A stretch of DNA of 64,000 bases from Ectopseudomonas mendocina (lineage in GTDB: Bacteria; Pseudomonadota; Gammaproteobacteria; Pseudomonadales; Pseudomonadaceae): the NCBI RefSeq assembly GCF_016008875.1, contig NZ_JADTQG010000004.1:1-64000 (forward strand), written 5' to 3'. Shown here one piece after another: positions 38,935-47,977 of this stretch (the stretch's first letter is position 1; every line of letters starts with the position of its first letter). The notes under the pieces are model-generated. The model was not told the origin of the DNA, did not search any database, and saw only the letters and a list, made by a program, of their open reading frames with translations. Position numbers and translations under genes: made by a program.

Positions 38935-39846
38935 TTATGGTTGGGCCGCCAGGTCGCCCAGCTGCTGCGCGAGAAAATCCAGGAACGCCCGGGTTTTGAG
39001 CGGCACACGCCGTGCGGATGGGTACACCGCGTTGATGGAGATGGGGGGCGCCTGCCAGTCGCACATCACCGCGACCAGGCGACCTTCCCGAAGCGCTTTT
39101 TCCACAATGAATGTCGGTAGCAGGGCAATGCCCATCCCCGCTTCGGCAGCCTGGGCCAGCAGGTCACCGTTATTGGCATGCAAGGGCCCCGTTACCAGAA
39201 CGCTCTGCGTCTCTCGACCGTTGCTCAGCTGAAGGCTGACGCCGCCCTGCAGATAGCCGTAGTTCAAGCACTGGTGAGCGGCCAGGTCGCGAGGTACCTG
39301 GGGCGTGCCATGAGCCTCGAGATAATCCGCTGAGGCGACCAGCACGCGCGGTGCGGGTGCCAGGTGCCGGGCCACGAGCGACGAGTCCGCCAGACTGGCG
39401 ATGCGGATAGTCACGTCGAAGCCGCCCTTCACCGGATCGACCTGTTCATCACTGAACACCAATTGCAGTTCCACTTTCGGATGCAGCTGGTGGAACTTGG
39501 GAATCAATGGTCCCAGCCGGCATAAACCGAACGACATGGGCGCGTTGATCCTCAATACGCCCTGGATTTCAGCCATTCCGCTACGCGCCCGCTGCTCGGC
39601 CTCGTCCAGCGAGGCGAGCAACTCGCGGCATGCCTCGTAGTAATCACTGCCGGCTTCGGTCAGGTGCAGGCTGCGGGTGGTACGTAGCAACAATTGCACA
39701 CCGAGGCTTTCCTCAAGCGCCTGGATCTGCTTGCTAACTTTCGAACGCGGCACCGCCAGCACTCGCGCGGCGGCGGCAAAGCCATTGGCATTGACCGTGG
39801 CAACAAAGGTGCGCATGCACTCTATACGATCCAATACTGTCCCCAA
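38935..39846 (-). CDS. LysR family transcriptional regulator
   Basis: This encodes about 303 residues. The N-terminal winged HTH is ANGFAAAARVLAVPRSKVSKQIQALEESLGVQLL with RTTRSLHLTEAG. The substrate-binding domain (about 95-300) follows. The ATG at 39846 is open, but TTG 39834 would give MDRIECMRTFVATV, closer to many relatives. It is divergent from the alpha/beta hydrolase gene at 39984, which it probably regulates (137-base intergenic). Confidence 0.9.
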   Translation of the reverse strand: MGTVLDRIECMRTFVATVNANGFAAAARVLAVPRSKVSKQIQALEESLGVQLLLRTTRSLHLTEAGSDYYEACRELLASLDEAEQRARSGMAEIQGVLRINAPMSFGLCRLGPLIPKFHQLHPKVELQLVFSDEQVDPVKGGFDVTIRIASLADSSLVARHLAPAPRVLVASADYLEAHGTPQVPRDLAAHQCLNYGYLQGGVSLQLSNGRETQSVLVTGPLHANNGDLLAQAAEAGMGIALLPTFIVEKALREGRLVAVMCDWQAPPISINAVYPSARRVPLKTRAFLDFLAQQLGDLAAQP

Positions 39847-39983
39847 TTTGGAATCAATGAATCTCTATTCTAGGTAATTGTCCCCGCTCAAGGCCATATC
39901 TAAAGTAGCGTCCATACCGCCGATACGGACCGAAAGCCAGGCGGCAACTTTGCACTTCCAACTAAAAACATAAGGATCTTGCT

Positions 39984-41000
39984 ATGAACGCCTTGAAAAA
40001 CACCCTCATCGCCCTGGCACTCGCCGTTTCCGTTGGCGGCGCGTACGCCGCCGAACCGGTCGCCGAGCACCGCACTCAGAATTTCCTGAATGCGCTGAAC
40101 AGTGGCGGCGGCAAGCCAATCGAGCAGATGAGCCCCAGCGAGGCGCGCGCCGTTCTGACCGGCGCACAGGCGTCGGTCAAGGTAGACCTGTCCGGGACCG
40201 AGGTCAGCGAGCGCACCATCACTGCCGACGGCCAGACGATCAAACTGACCATCGTGCGCCCGGAAAAACAGGCCGGCGATCTGCCTGTTTTCATGTACTT
40301 CCACGGCGGTGGCTGGGTACTGGGCGACTACCCGACCCATGCGCGCCTGATTCGTGACCTGGTAGTTGGCTCGGGCGCAGTGGCGGTCTATGTCGACTAC
40401 ACGCCGTCGCCAGAAGCGCAGTACCCGACGGCCATCAACCAGGCCTACGCAGCGACTCGCTGGGTCGCGGAAAACGGCAAGAGCATCGGTGTCGATGGCA
40501 GCCGCCTGGCAGTTGCAGGCAACAGCGTGGGCGGCAACATGGCCGCGGTGGTCAGCCTGATGGCCAAGGAGCGCAAAGCCCCCGCGCTGCGCTTCCAGCT
40601 GCTGCTGTGGCCGGTGACGGACGCCAACTTCGAGACGGCCTCGTATCGCCAGTACAGTGAGGGACACTTCCTCACCACGGGCATGATGAAGTGGTTCTGG
40701 GATAACTACACCACCGATCCCAAGCAACGCGCCGACATCCATGCATCACCGCTACGTGCGACCGCCGAGCAGTTGAAAGGTCTGCCACCCGCCCTGATTC
40801 AGACCGCCGGCCTCGACGTGCTGCGCGACGAAGGCGAAGCCTATGCGCAAAAGCTGGATGCGGCAGGCGTCGATGTAACCGCCGTACGCTACAACGGCAT
40901 GATTCACGACTACGGGCTGCTCAACCCCTTGCACGACATCCCCGAGGTCAAGGCGGCGATGCGCCAGGCTGCCGGCGAATTGAAAGCTCACCTGAACTGA
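39984..41000 (+). CDS. exported alpha/beta hydrolase of the HSL (GDXG) family
   Basis: This encodes 338 residues. The signal peptide MNALKNTLIALALAVSVGGA is cut near AYA, residue 23. The HGGG oxyanion motif is in VFMYFHGGGWVLGDYPTHAR, the nucleophile Ser in VAGNSVGGNMAAV, the acid in TAGLDVLRDEGEAYA, and the His in MIHDYGLL. It is an esterase/lipase of the hormone-sensitive lipase type, probably periplasmic. A ribosome-binding AAGGATC precedes ATG. Substrate unknown. A terminator follows at 41073. Confidence 0.92.
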   Translation: MNALKNTLIALALAVSVGGAYAAEPVAEHRTQNFLNALNSGGGKPIEQMSPSEARAVLTGAQASVKVDLSGTEVSERTITADGQTIKLTIVRPEKQAGDLPVFMYFHGGGWVLGDYPTHARLIRDLVVGSGAVAVYVDYTPSPEAQYPTAINQAYAATRWVAENGKSIGVDGSRLAVAGNSVGGNMAAVVSLMAKERKAPALRFQLLLWPVTDANFETASYRQYSEGHFLTTGMMKWFWDNYTTDPKQRADIHASPLRATAEQLKGLPPALIQTAGLDVLRDEGEAYAQKLDAAGVDVTAVRYNGMIHDYGLLNPLHDIPEVKAAMRQAAGELKAHLN

Positions 41001-41072
41001 CGGGCCGGCAACCTTCCCATCAGCGGCCTCGCCCGCTGATGGGGAGTGACGCAGTATCGACACCGCCAGCAC

Positions 41073-41106
41073 CGCCAACCCGGCATCGCCTGGGTTGGCG
41101 TTTTTC
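41073..41106 (+). terminator. terminator after the HSL-family hydrolase
   Basis: CGCCAACCC pairs with GGGTTGGCG around GGCATCGCCT, followed by TTTTT. It is a clear intrinsic terminator on the plus strand, 72 bases beyond the hydrolase stop codon. Confidence 0.9.
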
Positions 41107-41235
41107 GCACATTTGACCTCCCCCAGTCGACGTCCCGCTCGACAAAAACACTGAATGACTGCAGCCCCGGCAGTCTAACGTCCAGTTGCCCAGCTATATC
41201 TCGCCACGCGGCGAAGCCCAACCGACAATCGAGCC

Positions 41236-41787
41236 ATGTCGATGAAAACCTCAAGAATCATTACCTCCGACACCCATGACACGCAGCGTGAGAAACAGGC
41301 GGAGTTGCTGATTTTCGGCACGCCGAAGGAGCGGCTCGATTTCTATCGGCGGGAAATTCAGTACGAAACCAGCCTGCTCGCCGGGCGCACCAATTCCTAT
41401 CTGACGGCGCAGTCGTTTCTGGTGATCGCCTACGCGTCGTCGATGGCCAACCTGAACGAGAACTGGGGCGCGGTGTTCACCCTGGTGGTTCCGGCACTGT
41501 TCACCTTGCTGGGCATCATCAGCTCACTGCACGCCTGGCCGGGAATCAGGGCCTCCGCGACGATCATCGAGCACTGGCACTACAAGCAGGAGCAATTGCT
41601 GCGCAGCGAGCCCGAGTTCGGCCATGCCTATGACGACTCACCGCTGTTCAGCGAACAGGAGGCAAGCCGGGATAGCACCTACAAGTCATTGCTGTTCTTT
41701 CTGCGCTCGCCCTGGCTGTTCATCGTTTTCTGGAGTGTGCTGGGTGCCTTCTCCCTCTGGCTGCAGTTGCCCTCGGCGAATCTGTGA
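41236..41787 (+). CDS. predicted inner-membrane protein of unknown function
   Basis: This encodes 183 residues (or 181 from the second ATG). A hydrophilic N-terminus (about 1-55) is followed by two hydrophobic stretches (SFLVIAYASSMANL and GAVFTLVVPALFTLLGIIS), a soluble stretch, and a last span (WLFIVFWSVLGAFSLWLQLP). No family is recognised. The ribosome-binding site is weak. The gene stands alone between two terminated units, and the coding potential looks real from its hydrophobic periodicity. Confidence 0.72.
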   Translation: MSMKTSRIITSDTHDTQREKQAELLIFGTPKERLDFYRREIQYETSLLAGRTNSYLTAQSFLVIAYASSMANLNENWGAVFTLVVPALFTLLGIISSLHAWPGIRASATIIEHWHYKQEQLLRSEPEFGHAYDDSPLFSEQEASRDSTYKSLLFFLRSPWLFIVFWSVLGAFSLWLQLPSANL

Positions 41788-41969
41788 GCGGCTCTTCGCT
41801 GCCGCCAACGCAGGGTGAAAATAGACTGAACATAAGCGGCGGTATTTTCTCCATTGTTTAACCAGGCAGCCCGGGAAGGCTGCCTCAACACGATTCACCC
41901 GACCCGCCTTCGCAGCTCGCGGGACGACGTGACGTGTGCAGTCACGCAGACAATTTTCGAGAATCACCG

Positions 41970-42344
41970 ATGGGTAAAGCGAACAAGGTACGCGCTACTG
42001 TCATTTGCCGACGTGGCGACAAGTTTCTGTTGGTGCGCAAGGCCGAGGCGAAGTGGAACCTGCCCGGTGGCAGGATCGAAGCGAACGAGAGCGCTGACGC
42101 CGCCGCGCTGCGCGAACTCGACGAGGAAACCGGGCTGTCCTTCGCCAGCCTCAACTACCTGGCAAGCCATGAGTTCGGCGCGGGCATCCATCACGTCTTT
42201 CATCAATCGGTCACCGACACGCAGACGCCACGACCGCAGAACGAGATAGCGGATTGCGGCTGGTTCGCCCTGGAAGAGCTGGGCGAAATGCCGGTCAAGC
42301 GTCCGAGCAAGAAGCTGCTACGCCGCTATTGCCAAGCGGGCTGA
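41970..42344 (+). CDS. NUDIX hydrolase
   Basis: This encodes 124 residues from MGKANKVRATVICRRGDKFL. The NUDIX box is complete: GGRIEANESADAAALRELDE then ETGL, with the metal-binding REx2EE pattern. Substrate class cannot be decided; the family hydrolyses nucleoside diphosphates linked to another moiety. The ATG at 41970 is preferred to an earlier in-frame ATG at 41934. It is a single gene. Confidence 0.9.
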   Translation: MGKANKVRATVICRRGDKFLLVRKAEAKWNLPGGRIEANESADAAALRELDEETGLSFASLNYLASHEFGAGIHHVFHQSVTDTQTPRPQNEIADCGWFALEELGEMPVKRPSKKLLRRYCQAG

Positions 42345-42780
42345 GCCACTGCGAGCGTGCTGGGTGAAGGCCCTGTCGAGGCATCCGAGAACAGCAACAA
42401 GACGCGCCAGCGCCGCTGCCTTCATCGGAACCGGCAGGATCACTAGAGGAAACCGGCATGAACCCGACCACTCGGGGCAAGCCAACTCGCATCGCCCGCA
42501 TTGATCGGGGTGGAGGGAAGTGAGCGTCTGCTGTTGGCCGTACCGGTGGCATCAGCGGTCAGCCGTCAAACCAGCAATCAGGAAGTGGTCGAGCTGCTGA
42601 AAAAGGCTCGCGGGCAGTTCGGCCGCTCATGAGACACACGCTGAGCCATCGGTAAAACAGCATGAACTCCCTCTGATACGCGCCAGTCCCCTTCTTAGGG
42701 GCGACGACATTGCCACAGGACAGATGAAACGCGCAGGCAACAGTCGCCATAAATCGTCCGATTCACGGCAGGAGAGAACG
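42345..42780. other. gap with no supported gene
   Basis: A short plus-strand frame ending at 42632 reads ERLLLAVPVASAVSRQTSNQ then EVVELLKKARGQFGRS and a stop. It has protein-like composition and could be the tail of a lost gene, but I do not recognise it. Nothing else in this stretch is supported. Confidence 0.35.
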
Positions 42781-43764
42781 ATGACTAAAGCTCGACTGAA
42801 TGACGCGCTGGTGGTGATCACAGGCGCGTCGAGCGGCATTGGCCGCTGCGCCGCCCATGAGTTCGCCCGACATGGGGCGCGCCTGGTGCTTGCCGCACGC
42901 GACGACGAGGCGCTGGCTTGCGTTGTCGATGAATGCCAGCGACTCGGGGCACGCGCCTTGGCCGTGCCCACCGACGTCACCCGCAACGAGGCGATGGAGA
43001 ACCTGGCCGAACAAGCCGCGGCTTTCGGCAATGGACGCATCGACATCTGGGTGAACAACGCAGGCGTTGGTGCGGTGGGCTGCTTCGAGGACACCCCGCT
43101 GGCCGCGCATGAGCAGGTGGTACAGACCGACCTGCTCGGTTACCTGCGCGGCGCCTACGTGGTGATGCCTTATTTCAAGGCCCAGTCCTCGGGCGTGCTG
43201 ATCAATACGCTGTCGCTCGGCAGCTGGGTCGCCCAGCCCTACGCAGCAGCCTACTCCGCAGCCAAGTATGGTCTGCGTGGCCTCACCGAGGCGCTGCGTG
43301 GCGAGTTGGTGCAATGGCCGGACATCCATGTCTGTGACATCTATCCGGCGGTAATGGACACACCCGGTTTCCGTGACGGCGGCAACTTTACCGGCCATCA
43401 GCTCAGCCCGCCGCCACCCCGCTACGATCCACGTCGTGTCGCCGAAGCCATGGTCGAGATGGCACAGGCGCCACGTGCAACCCGGACAGTCGGTAGCGCG
43501 GCCACCCTGCTGCGCCTCGGTCATTTTCTGCTACCTGGCTTCGCCCAGATTTCCGGCCTCGTGGTCGGCCGTGCGCTCAAGCGCGGGCAACCCACGCAAC
43601 GCTCCACTGGCAACCTGTTCCAGCCGCCATCAGGAGAACGGCGGATCGACGGTGGCTGGCGCACCCCAGCTGAGGGCGTACGGCGGCCCGTCGTGCTGGT
43701 GGGTACGGCAGCTATCGTGCTGCTCGGCTTGGGCTTGCTACGTCTGCGTAACGGCTCGCGCTGA
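42781..43764 (+). CDS. short-chain dehydrogenase/reductase with C-terminal membrane anchor
   Basis: This encodes 327 residues starting MTKARLNDALVVITGASSGIG, with GGAGAG before the ATG. It has the TGASSGIG cofactor motif, NNAG, the catalytic Ser in NTLSLGSWVAQ, and YSAAK (Tyr, Lys). The extra C-terminal part (about 240-327) ends in a hydrophobic span, RPVVLVGTAAIVLLGLGLLRL, which would tether it to the membrane. Substrate unknown. Upstream in-frame codons to 42724 are not conserved. Confidence 0.9.
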   Translation: MTKARLNDALVVITGASSGIGRCAAHEFARHGARLVLAARDDEALACVVDECQRLGARALAVPTDVTRNEAMENLAEQAAAFGNGRIDIWVNNAGVGAVGCFEDTPLAAHEQVVQTDLLGYLRGAYVVMPYFKAQSSGVLINTLSLGSWVAQPYAAAYSAAKYGLRGLTEALRGELVQWPDIHVCDIYPAVMDTPGFRDGGNFTGHQLSPPPPRYDPRRVAEAMVEMAQAPRATRTVGSAATLLRLGHFLLPGFAQISGLVVGRALKRGQPTQRSTGNLFQPPSGERRIDGGWRTPAEGVRRPVVLVGTAAIVLLGLGLLRLRNGSR

Positions 43765-44168
43765 CCGGTCCGGATATTTCCTTAGCGGGGCGACTGGCAA
43801 TCTCGTGCCGCGTCCTCACGCGCTCAAGTTCGCAGCGGCAAGTCGCTGCTGCGGACTCGGCTTTGTATCTTGAAAACCTAGGTACTGCTCGACTGCATGG
43901 CTGCAACCGCGCGAGCAATGCCTGGTTAATCCCGAGATATGTCCCACCGAGCGTCTCCGGCAACCAGACTTACACGTTGATCCTCGGGCGGCGCGGGTCA
44001 GGGCACAAGGCGCCACCGGGTCATTCGTGCATGCCTGTCGCGCAGGCTCGCCATCGAGCAATCAGTTCGAACTTCTGCTGCTAACGCCTTTCAATCCTGA
44101 TACATGCCGCGTTGACCAACGCAACCACTCACTGCGCCGTATGCGGCGCATCAGCGGAGGTATCGATC
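43765..44168. other. gap with no supported gene
   Basis: About 400 bases between the SDR and the DJ-1/PfpI gene. No open frame with recognisable protein sequence, terminator or repeat was found. The last 20 bases hold the GGAGG ribosome-binding site of the next gene. Confidence 0.4.
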
Positions 44169-44729
44169 ATGAGTTCGAATCTGCAAGGCAAGAAGGTACT
44201 GTTCATCACCGCCAACACCGGCATCGAGCGCGACGAGTTGCTCAAACCAATGCAGGCACTGAAGGATCAGGGCGCGAGCGTCACCCATGCCAGCGTCAAG
44301 GGCGGCGAAGCCGAGACCTGGCTGAAGGACAGCGAGAAGGATGTCAGCGTGCAGTCCGACACCCAGCTCAAGGGGCTAAGCGCCACGGAATACGATCTGC
44401 TGGTGATTCCTGGCGGTACGGTGAATGCCGACACCCTGCGCCAGGACGAAGACGCGCAGCGCCTGGTGCAGGAGTTTCGCGATGCCGGCAAGACGGTCGC
44501 GGCGATCTGCCACGGCCCCTGGCTGCTGATCGATGCCGGCGTGGTACCGGGCAAGGTGATGACGTCGTACTCCAGCGTGCGCCTGGACCTGGCCAACGCC
44601 GGCGCCAGCTGGGTGGACGCCGAAGTGCAGGTGTGTCCGGGGCAGAACTGGACGCTGATCACCTCTCGCAACCCGGACGACATTCCCGCGTTCAACGATG
44701 CGATCAGCCACGCACTGCGGGCCGCCTGA
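44169..44729 (+). CDS. DJ-1/PfpI family protein
   Basis: This encodes 186 residues from MSSNLQGKKVLFITANTGIE, with GGAGG 9 bases upstream. The flavodoxin-like DJ-1/PfpI fold has the nucleophile elbow AAICHGPWLLIDAGVV (Cys with adjacent His) and the early acid in TGIERDEL. The family includes deglycase-like and stress-response proteins such as YhbO/YajL. It is closest to the PfpI/YhbO type from the AICHGPW motif. It stands alone. Confidence 0.9.
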   Translation: MSSNLQGKKVLFITANTGIERDELLKPMQALKDQGASVTHASVKGGEAETWLKDSEKDVSVQSDTQLKGLSATEYDLLVIPGGTVNADTLRQDEDAQRLVQEFRDAGKTVAAICHGPWLLIDAGVVPGKVMTSYSSVRLDLANAGASWVDAEVQVCPGQNWTLITSRNPDDIPAFNDAISHALRAA

Positions 44730-44741
44730 GCGAACCTGCAA

Positions 44742-45467
44742 TCAATGTTGCTGGATGCGATTTCGCCCGCCGCGCTTGGCGCAGTACAGGGCGATATCGC
44801 TGCGCGACAAGGCGGCCTCGACGCTGGCATCGCCGGCATTGAGCGTTGAGACGCCGACGCTGACGCAGGTGAAGGTTAAATCGCCCTCGGCTCGCCTGCG
44901 CAACTGGAAAACCATGCCGGGAATTTCGTTGGTCAAATCGGTCATCAGCGCCGCCGTTTGCTGCACCTGTTAAGACAGCCGGCGCATGACGGTGATGTCG
45001 GTGGTGGTGCCGATCATCCGTAGCGGCCTGCCATGCTCATTGCGCTCGCCCCCCTTGCTGCGGCTGCACACCCATTTGTACTGGCCATCGCGGCAACGCA
45101 GGCGGTGCTCAACTTCTTAGGTCGTGCTGCGCTGATCCAGATGCGCCTGGATAGTGGCACGAACCTAGTCCAGGTCGGCCGGGTACACGCGGGTGTAACT
45201 CTCTTCGATGCGATTGCCGACTTCATGCTCGGCGTAACCGAGCAACGCCTTCCTGCTGCTGGAGTAGTGAATTTCCCCAGTGGCGACGTTGCGGTCCCAG
45301 ATACCGGTGCCGCTGCCGACGGTGGCCAGCGCAATGCGCCGAGCACCTTCAACGACGCAGGTGAGCACGGCGGCCACGCCGAAGTGCCGGCCAAGCAGGC
45401 GCACCAAACGGTCCAGACGCTCATCGCTGGCACTGCCAGGCACGCTGATCGACTCCAGGGACTGCAT
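44742..45467 (-). pseudogene. degenerate GAF/PAS/GGDEF sensor diguanylate cyclase
   Basis: One reading frame carries, in order: a GAF beginning (MQSLESISVPGSASDERLDR and onward), a PAS domain (IWDRNVATGEIHYSSSRKAL to ITVMRRLS), the start of a second PAS (NEIPGMVFQLRR), and the end of a GGDEF domain (VSVGVSTLNAG; SRSDIALYCAKRGGRNRI). In-frame stops are at 45165-45167 (TAG), 45117-45119 (TAA) and 44970-44972 (TAA). GAF and GGDEF are each truncated by internal deletions, since the GG(D/E)EF motif is missing. No frameshift separates the pieces. The gene must be non-functional as a cyclase. Confidence 0.88.
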
Positions 45468-45642
45468 GGTGATCCTGCCTGGGGAAAGATGCGAAAGACG
45501 CCTGATACTGATACGCCATTAGCAGGCTGGCGTCTAATCGTTCCTGGCACCGCAGCCAGTGTTGACGGGCCTTTGCACAGGCTGAAAGGCCACCAACCGC
45601 TCTAGACAGGGCGCTCATGGGCACCAATCCGCTGTCTTCGGG

Positions 45643-45677
45643 CTGACCGAACAGCACAAAATTGTTATGATATAACG
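45643..45677 (+). promoter_or_regulatory. putative Zur box overlapping the promoter of the TonB receptor
   Basis: The perfect palindrome GTTAT-GAT-ATAAC (45664-45676) matches 12 of 13 bases of the Zur-type motif GTTATAATATAAC known in Pseudomonas. It overlaps a -10-like TATGAT (45667-45672), with a -35-like CTGACC 18 bases upstream (45643-45648). A repressor bound here would block transcription of the receptor gene starting at 45814. Confidence 0.62.
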
Positions 45678-45813
45678 TCTTTATCGAATACCTGGATTTT
45701 CAGCACGCTGGTCACAACCGCACAGCTCGCTATGGACCGCCACCCATCCGAGCTGTTGCAGGCCTACGCAAAGACCTCCCAATACATAGAAAACGCAACG
45801 CTAGGAATACCCC

Positions 45814-47889
45814 ATGAAAGCCACTTCGGCCTCACTCGCCGTCATGACCGCATTGGTCACGTCTCAGCTTCACGCAGCCTCATCCGGCAACTCCACTGTT
45901 TCGCTCGGCGAGGTCTATGTCACGCCCGAGGCCAGCAGCACGCTGCGCACTGACAGCATTCTGACCTCGGTCGACATCATGGGCAGTGACATGATCGAGG
46001 ACAAGAACGTGATGAACAGCTGGCAATTGCTGGGGCAGATGCCCGGCATCCAGCTCACCGAAACCGGCATGGGTGCCGAGTCCGGCAAGGCCACCTTCCG
46101 TGCCTTCAACGGCGAGGGTTATATCAACGGCATCAAGGTGCTGATCGACGGTATTCCGAGCAACGTCAACAGCGGCAACCAGCGCTTCGTCGACATGATC
46201 TTTCCGCTGGACATCGACTACATCGAGGTGGTCCGCGGCACCAACGACCCGCGCTACGGCCTGCATAACATCGGCGGCAACATCAACTACGCAACCCGCC
46301 AAGGCGGCAACTATGCCGATAGCCGCCTGACCTACGGCAGCTTCAATACTCGTGAGATGCAGTTGGCGATCGGCCATGAAGAAGGCAACTTCGCGCAGAA
46401 CTACTTGCTGGCCAAACAGGACTCCGACGGTTTCCGTGACCATAGCAACTCCAACAAATACTCACTGGGCGGCAAGTGGTTCCTCAGCAATGAGGAACAG
46501 ACCTTGCGCGTCGGCGCAATCGCCCGCCTGTACCATCACCAGGCGGACGAAGGCGGCTTTTTGACCCGTGAAGAGTTGCGCGCCAGCCGTACCGATTCAC
46601 CGGCCAAGAATGGCAACGACCGCAGTGACCGCGACATGAAGCACCTGAGCCTGCACATGGACTGGCAGCTCAACGACGACCTGAACCTGAGCAACAAGCT
46701 GTACTACAACAGCTACAACGATGACCGCTCCATCACCTTCACCAGCTACGAACCCGGCAACGGGCCGCGTCAGCGTCGCTTCTGGGACGAACAGCAGCGC
46801 GGCATGCTGAGCAATCTGACCTGGCGAGCCAACGATCTCCTGACCCTCGATGGCGGCATCAACTATGAAGAGCAGCACAACGCCTACGAGCGTCGGCGCT
46901 TTACATTCAGCGTTCCCACTGATTTCGATGTCGCCCCGGCGCGCATTCAGAACAACGATCACTACACCCTGCGCAACCTGGGCGGGTATGTTCAAGCCGT
47001 CATCCAACCCACCGAGTCACTGAAGGTCATCCCCGCCATACGCGTGGACAAATTCACCGGCAACACCAACATATCCAGTACCAACAACGGCGTCACGACG
47101 ACCGGCAAAGGTCCGCTGCAGGACTATGGCTGGATCGAGCAGCCCAAGCTCAGCGTGGTCTACAGCGTCAATGACGATATCGACGTCTACGCCAACTGGG
47201 GCCGCACTTTCCAGATACTGACCGGTAACGCCAACCCAGGCTACCTCGTCAATGGAGCAGGCAGCTACGACCCGTCGATCAACACCGGCAAGGAAGTGGG
47301 GATGAAATTCCGGCCCTTCGCTGGCACCGAAACCCGCATTGCCGTGTGGCAGCAGGATGCCACCGATGAAGTCGCGAACATGCCGGCCATCGACGCCACC
47401 GTGGGCCTGGGAGAAACCCGTCGTCGCGGCATCGACATGCAGTTCACCTCTCAACTGAACCAGCAATGGACGGTATGGGGTTCCCACGCCATCCAGGAAG
47501 CCAAGGTCGTCAAAGGCCTCGATGGCGACAACAACTCGCTCAAAGGCAAGGAGGTGTTCTCCACCCCGCGCTACATCAGCAACCTGGGGCTGGATTATCG
47601 CTACAACGATGACTGGCGCTTCGGCCTGCAGGCCCGCGCGCAGGGCGATTACTACATCGAAGAGAAGAACGAAGCCGGCAAATACGGCGGCTTCGCGGTA
47701 TTGGACGCCAGTGTCAGCTACCAGTTGAGCGCCTCTACCAGCGTCGATCTGCAGGTCAAGAACCTGACTGACCGCGAATACGAATACGTCTGGTACGACA
47801 ACGTCTGGTGGGGCCCAGGCCAGGAACAGCCCATGTACTCCCCGGCACCCGGCCGCTCGGCCTACCTGTCGATGAACATAAAGCTGTAA
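45814..47889 (+). CDS. TonB-dependent outer-membrane receptor
   Basis: This encodes 691 residues. The signal peptide is MKATSASLAVMTALVTSQLHA, cut near residue 21. The plug domain (about 30-165) has MNSWQLLGQMPGIQLTETGM and INGIKVLIDGIPSNVNSGNQ, then IEVVRGTNDPRYG. The beta-barrel (about 170-691) ends LSMNIKL with a terminal hydrophobic residue. Aromatic-girdle TonB-receptor repeats (VNDDIDVYANWGRTFQ; VKNLTDREYEYVW) are clear. The upstream Zur-like palindrome suggests a zinc or zincophore substrate (inference). It is a single gene with its own terminator. Confidence 0.93.
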   Translation: MKATSASLAVMTALVTSQLHAASSGNSTVSLGEVYVTPEASSTLRTDSILTSVDIMGSDMIEDKNVMNSWQLLGQMPGIQLTETGMGAESGKATFRAFNGEGYINGIKVLIDGIPSNVNSGNQRFVDMIFPLDIDYIEVVRGTNDPRYGLHNIGGNINYATRQGGNYADSRLTYGSFNTREMQLAIGHEEGNFAQNYLLAKQDSDGFRDHSNSNKYSLGGKWFLSNEEQTLRVGAIARLYHHQADEGGFLTREELRASRTDSPAKNGNDRSDRDMKHLSLHMDWQLNDDLNLSNKLYYNSYNDDRSITFTSYEPGNGPRQRRFWDEQQRGMLSNLTWRANDLLTLDGGINYEEQHNAYERRRFTFSVPTDFDVAPARIQNNDHYTLRNLGGYVQAVIQPTESLKVIPAIRVDKFTGNTNISSTNNGVTTTGKGPLQDYGWIEQPKLSVVYSVNDDIDVYANWGRTFQILTGNANPGYLVNGAGSYDPSINTGKEVGMKFRPFAGTETRIAVWQQDATDEVANMPAIDATVGLGETRRRGIDMQFTSQLNQQWTVWGSHAIQEAKVVKGLDGDNNSLKGKEVFSTPRYISNLGLDYRYNDDWRFGLQARAQGDYYIEEKNEAGKYGGFAVLDASVSYQLSASTSVDLQVKNLTDREYEYVWYDNVWWGPGQEQPMYSPAPGRSAYLSMNIKL

Positions 47890-47936
47890 CACCGGATACT
47901 CGGCCGCGTAAACCCAACGGGCTCTACGCGCAAAGG

Positions 47937-47967
47937 AAAAGGCCAGGGTTTGACCCTGGCCTTTTTT
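47937..47967. terminator. bidirectional terminator between the receptor and the DUF1624 gene
   Basis: AAAAGGCCAGGGT faces ACCCTGGCCTTTTTT around TTG. T runs are present on both strands, so it can end both the TonB receptor transcript (+) and the convergent membrane-protein transcript (-). Confidence 0.92.
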
Positions 47968-47977
47968 CATCTGCTGA

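Noticed and set aside
43712..44061. Minus-strand open frames of about 80 residues
   Set aside because: Composition is Arg/Ser/Ala-rich shadow sequence with no motif and no ribosome-binding site.
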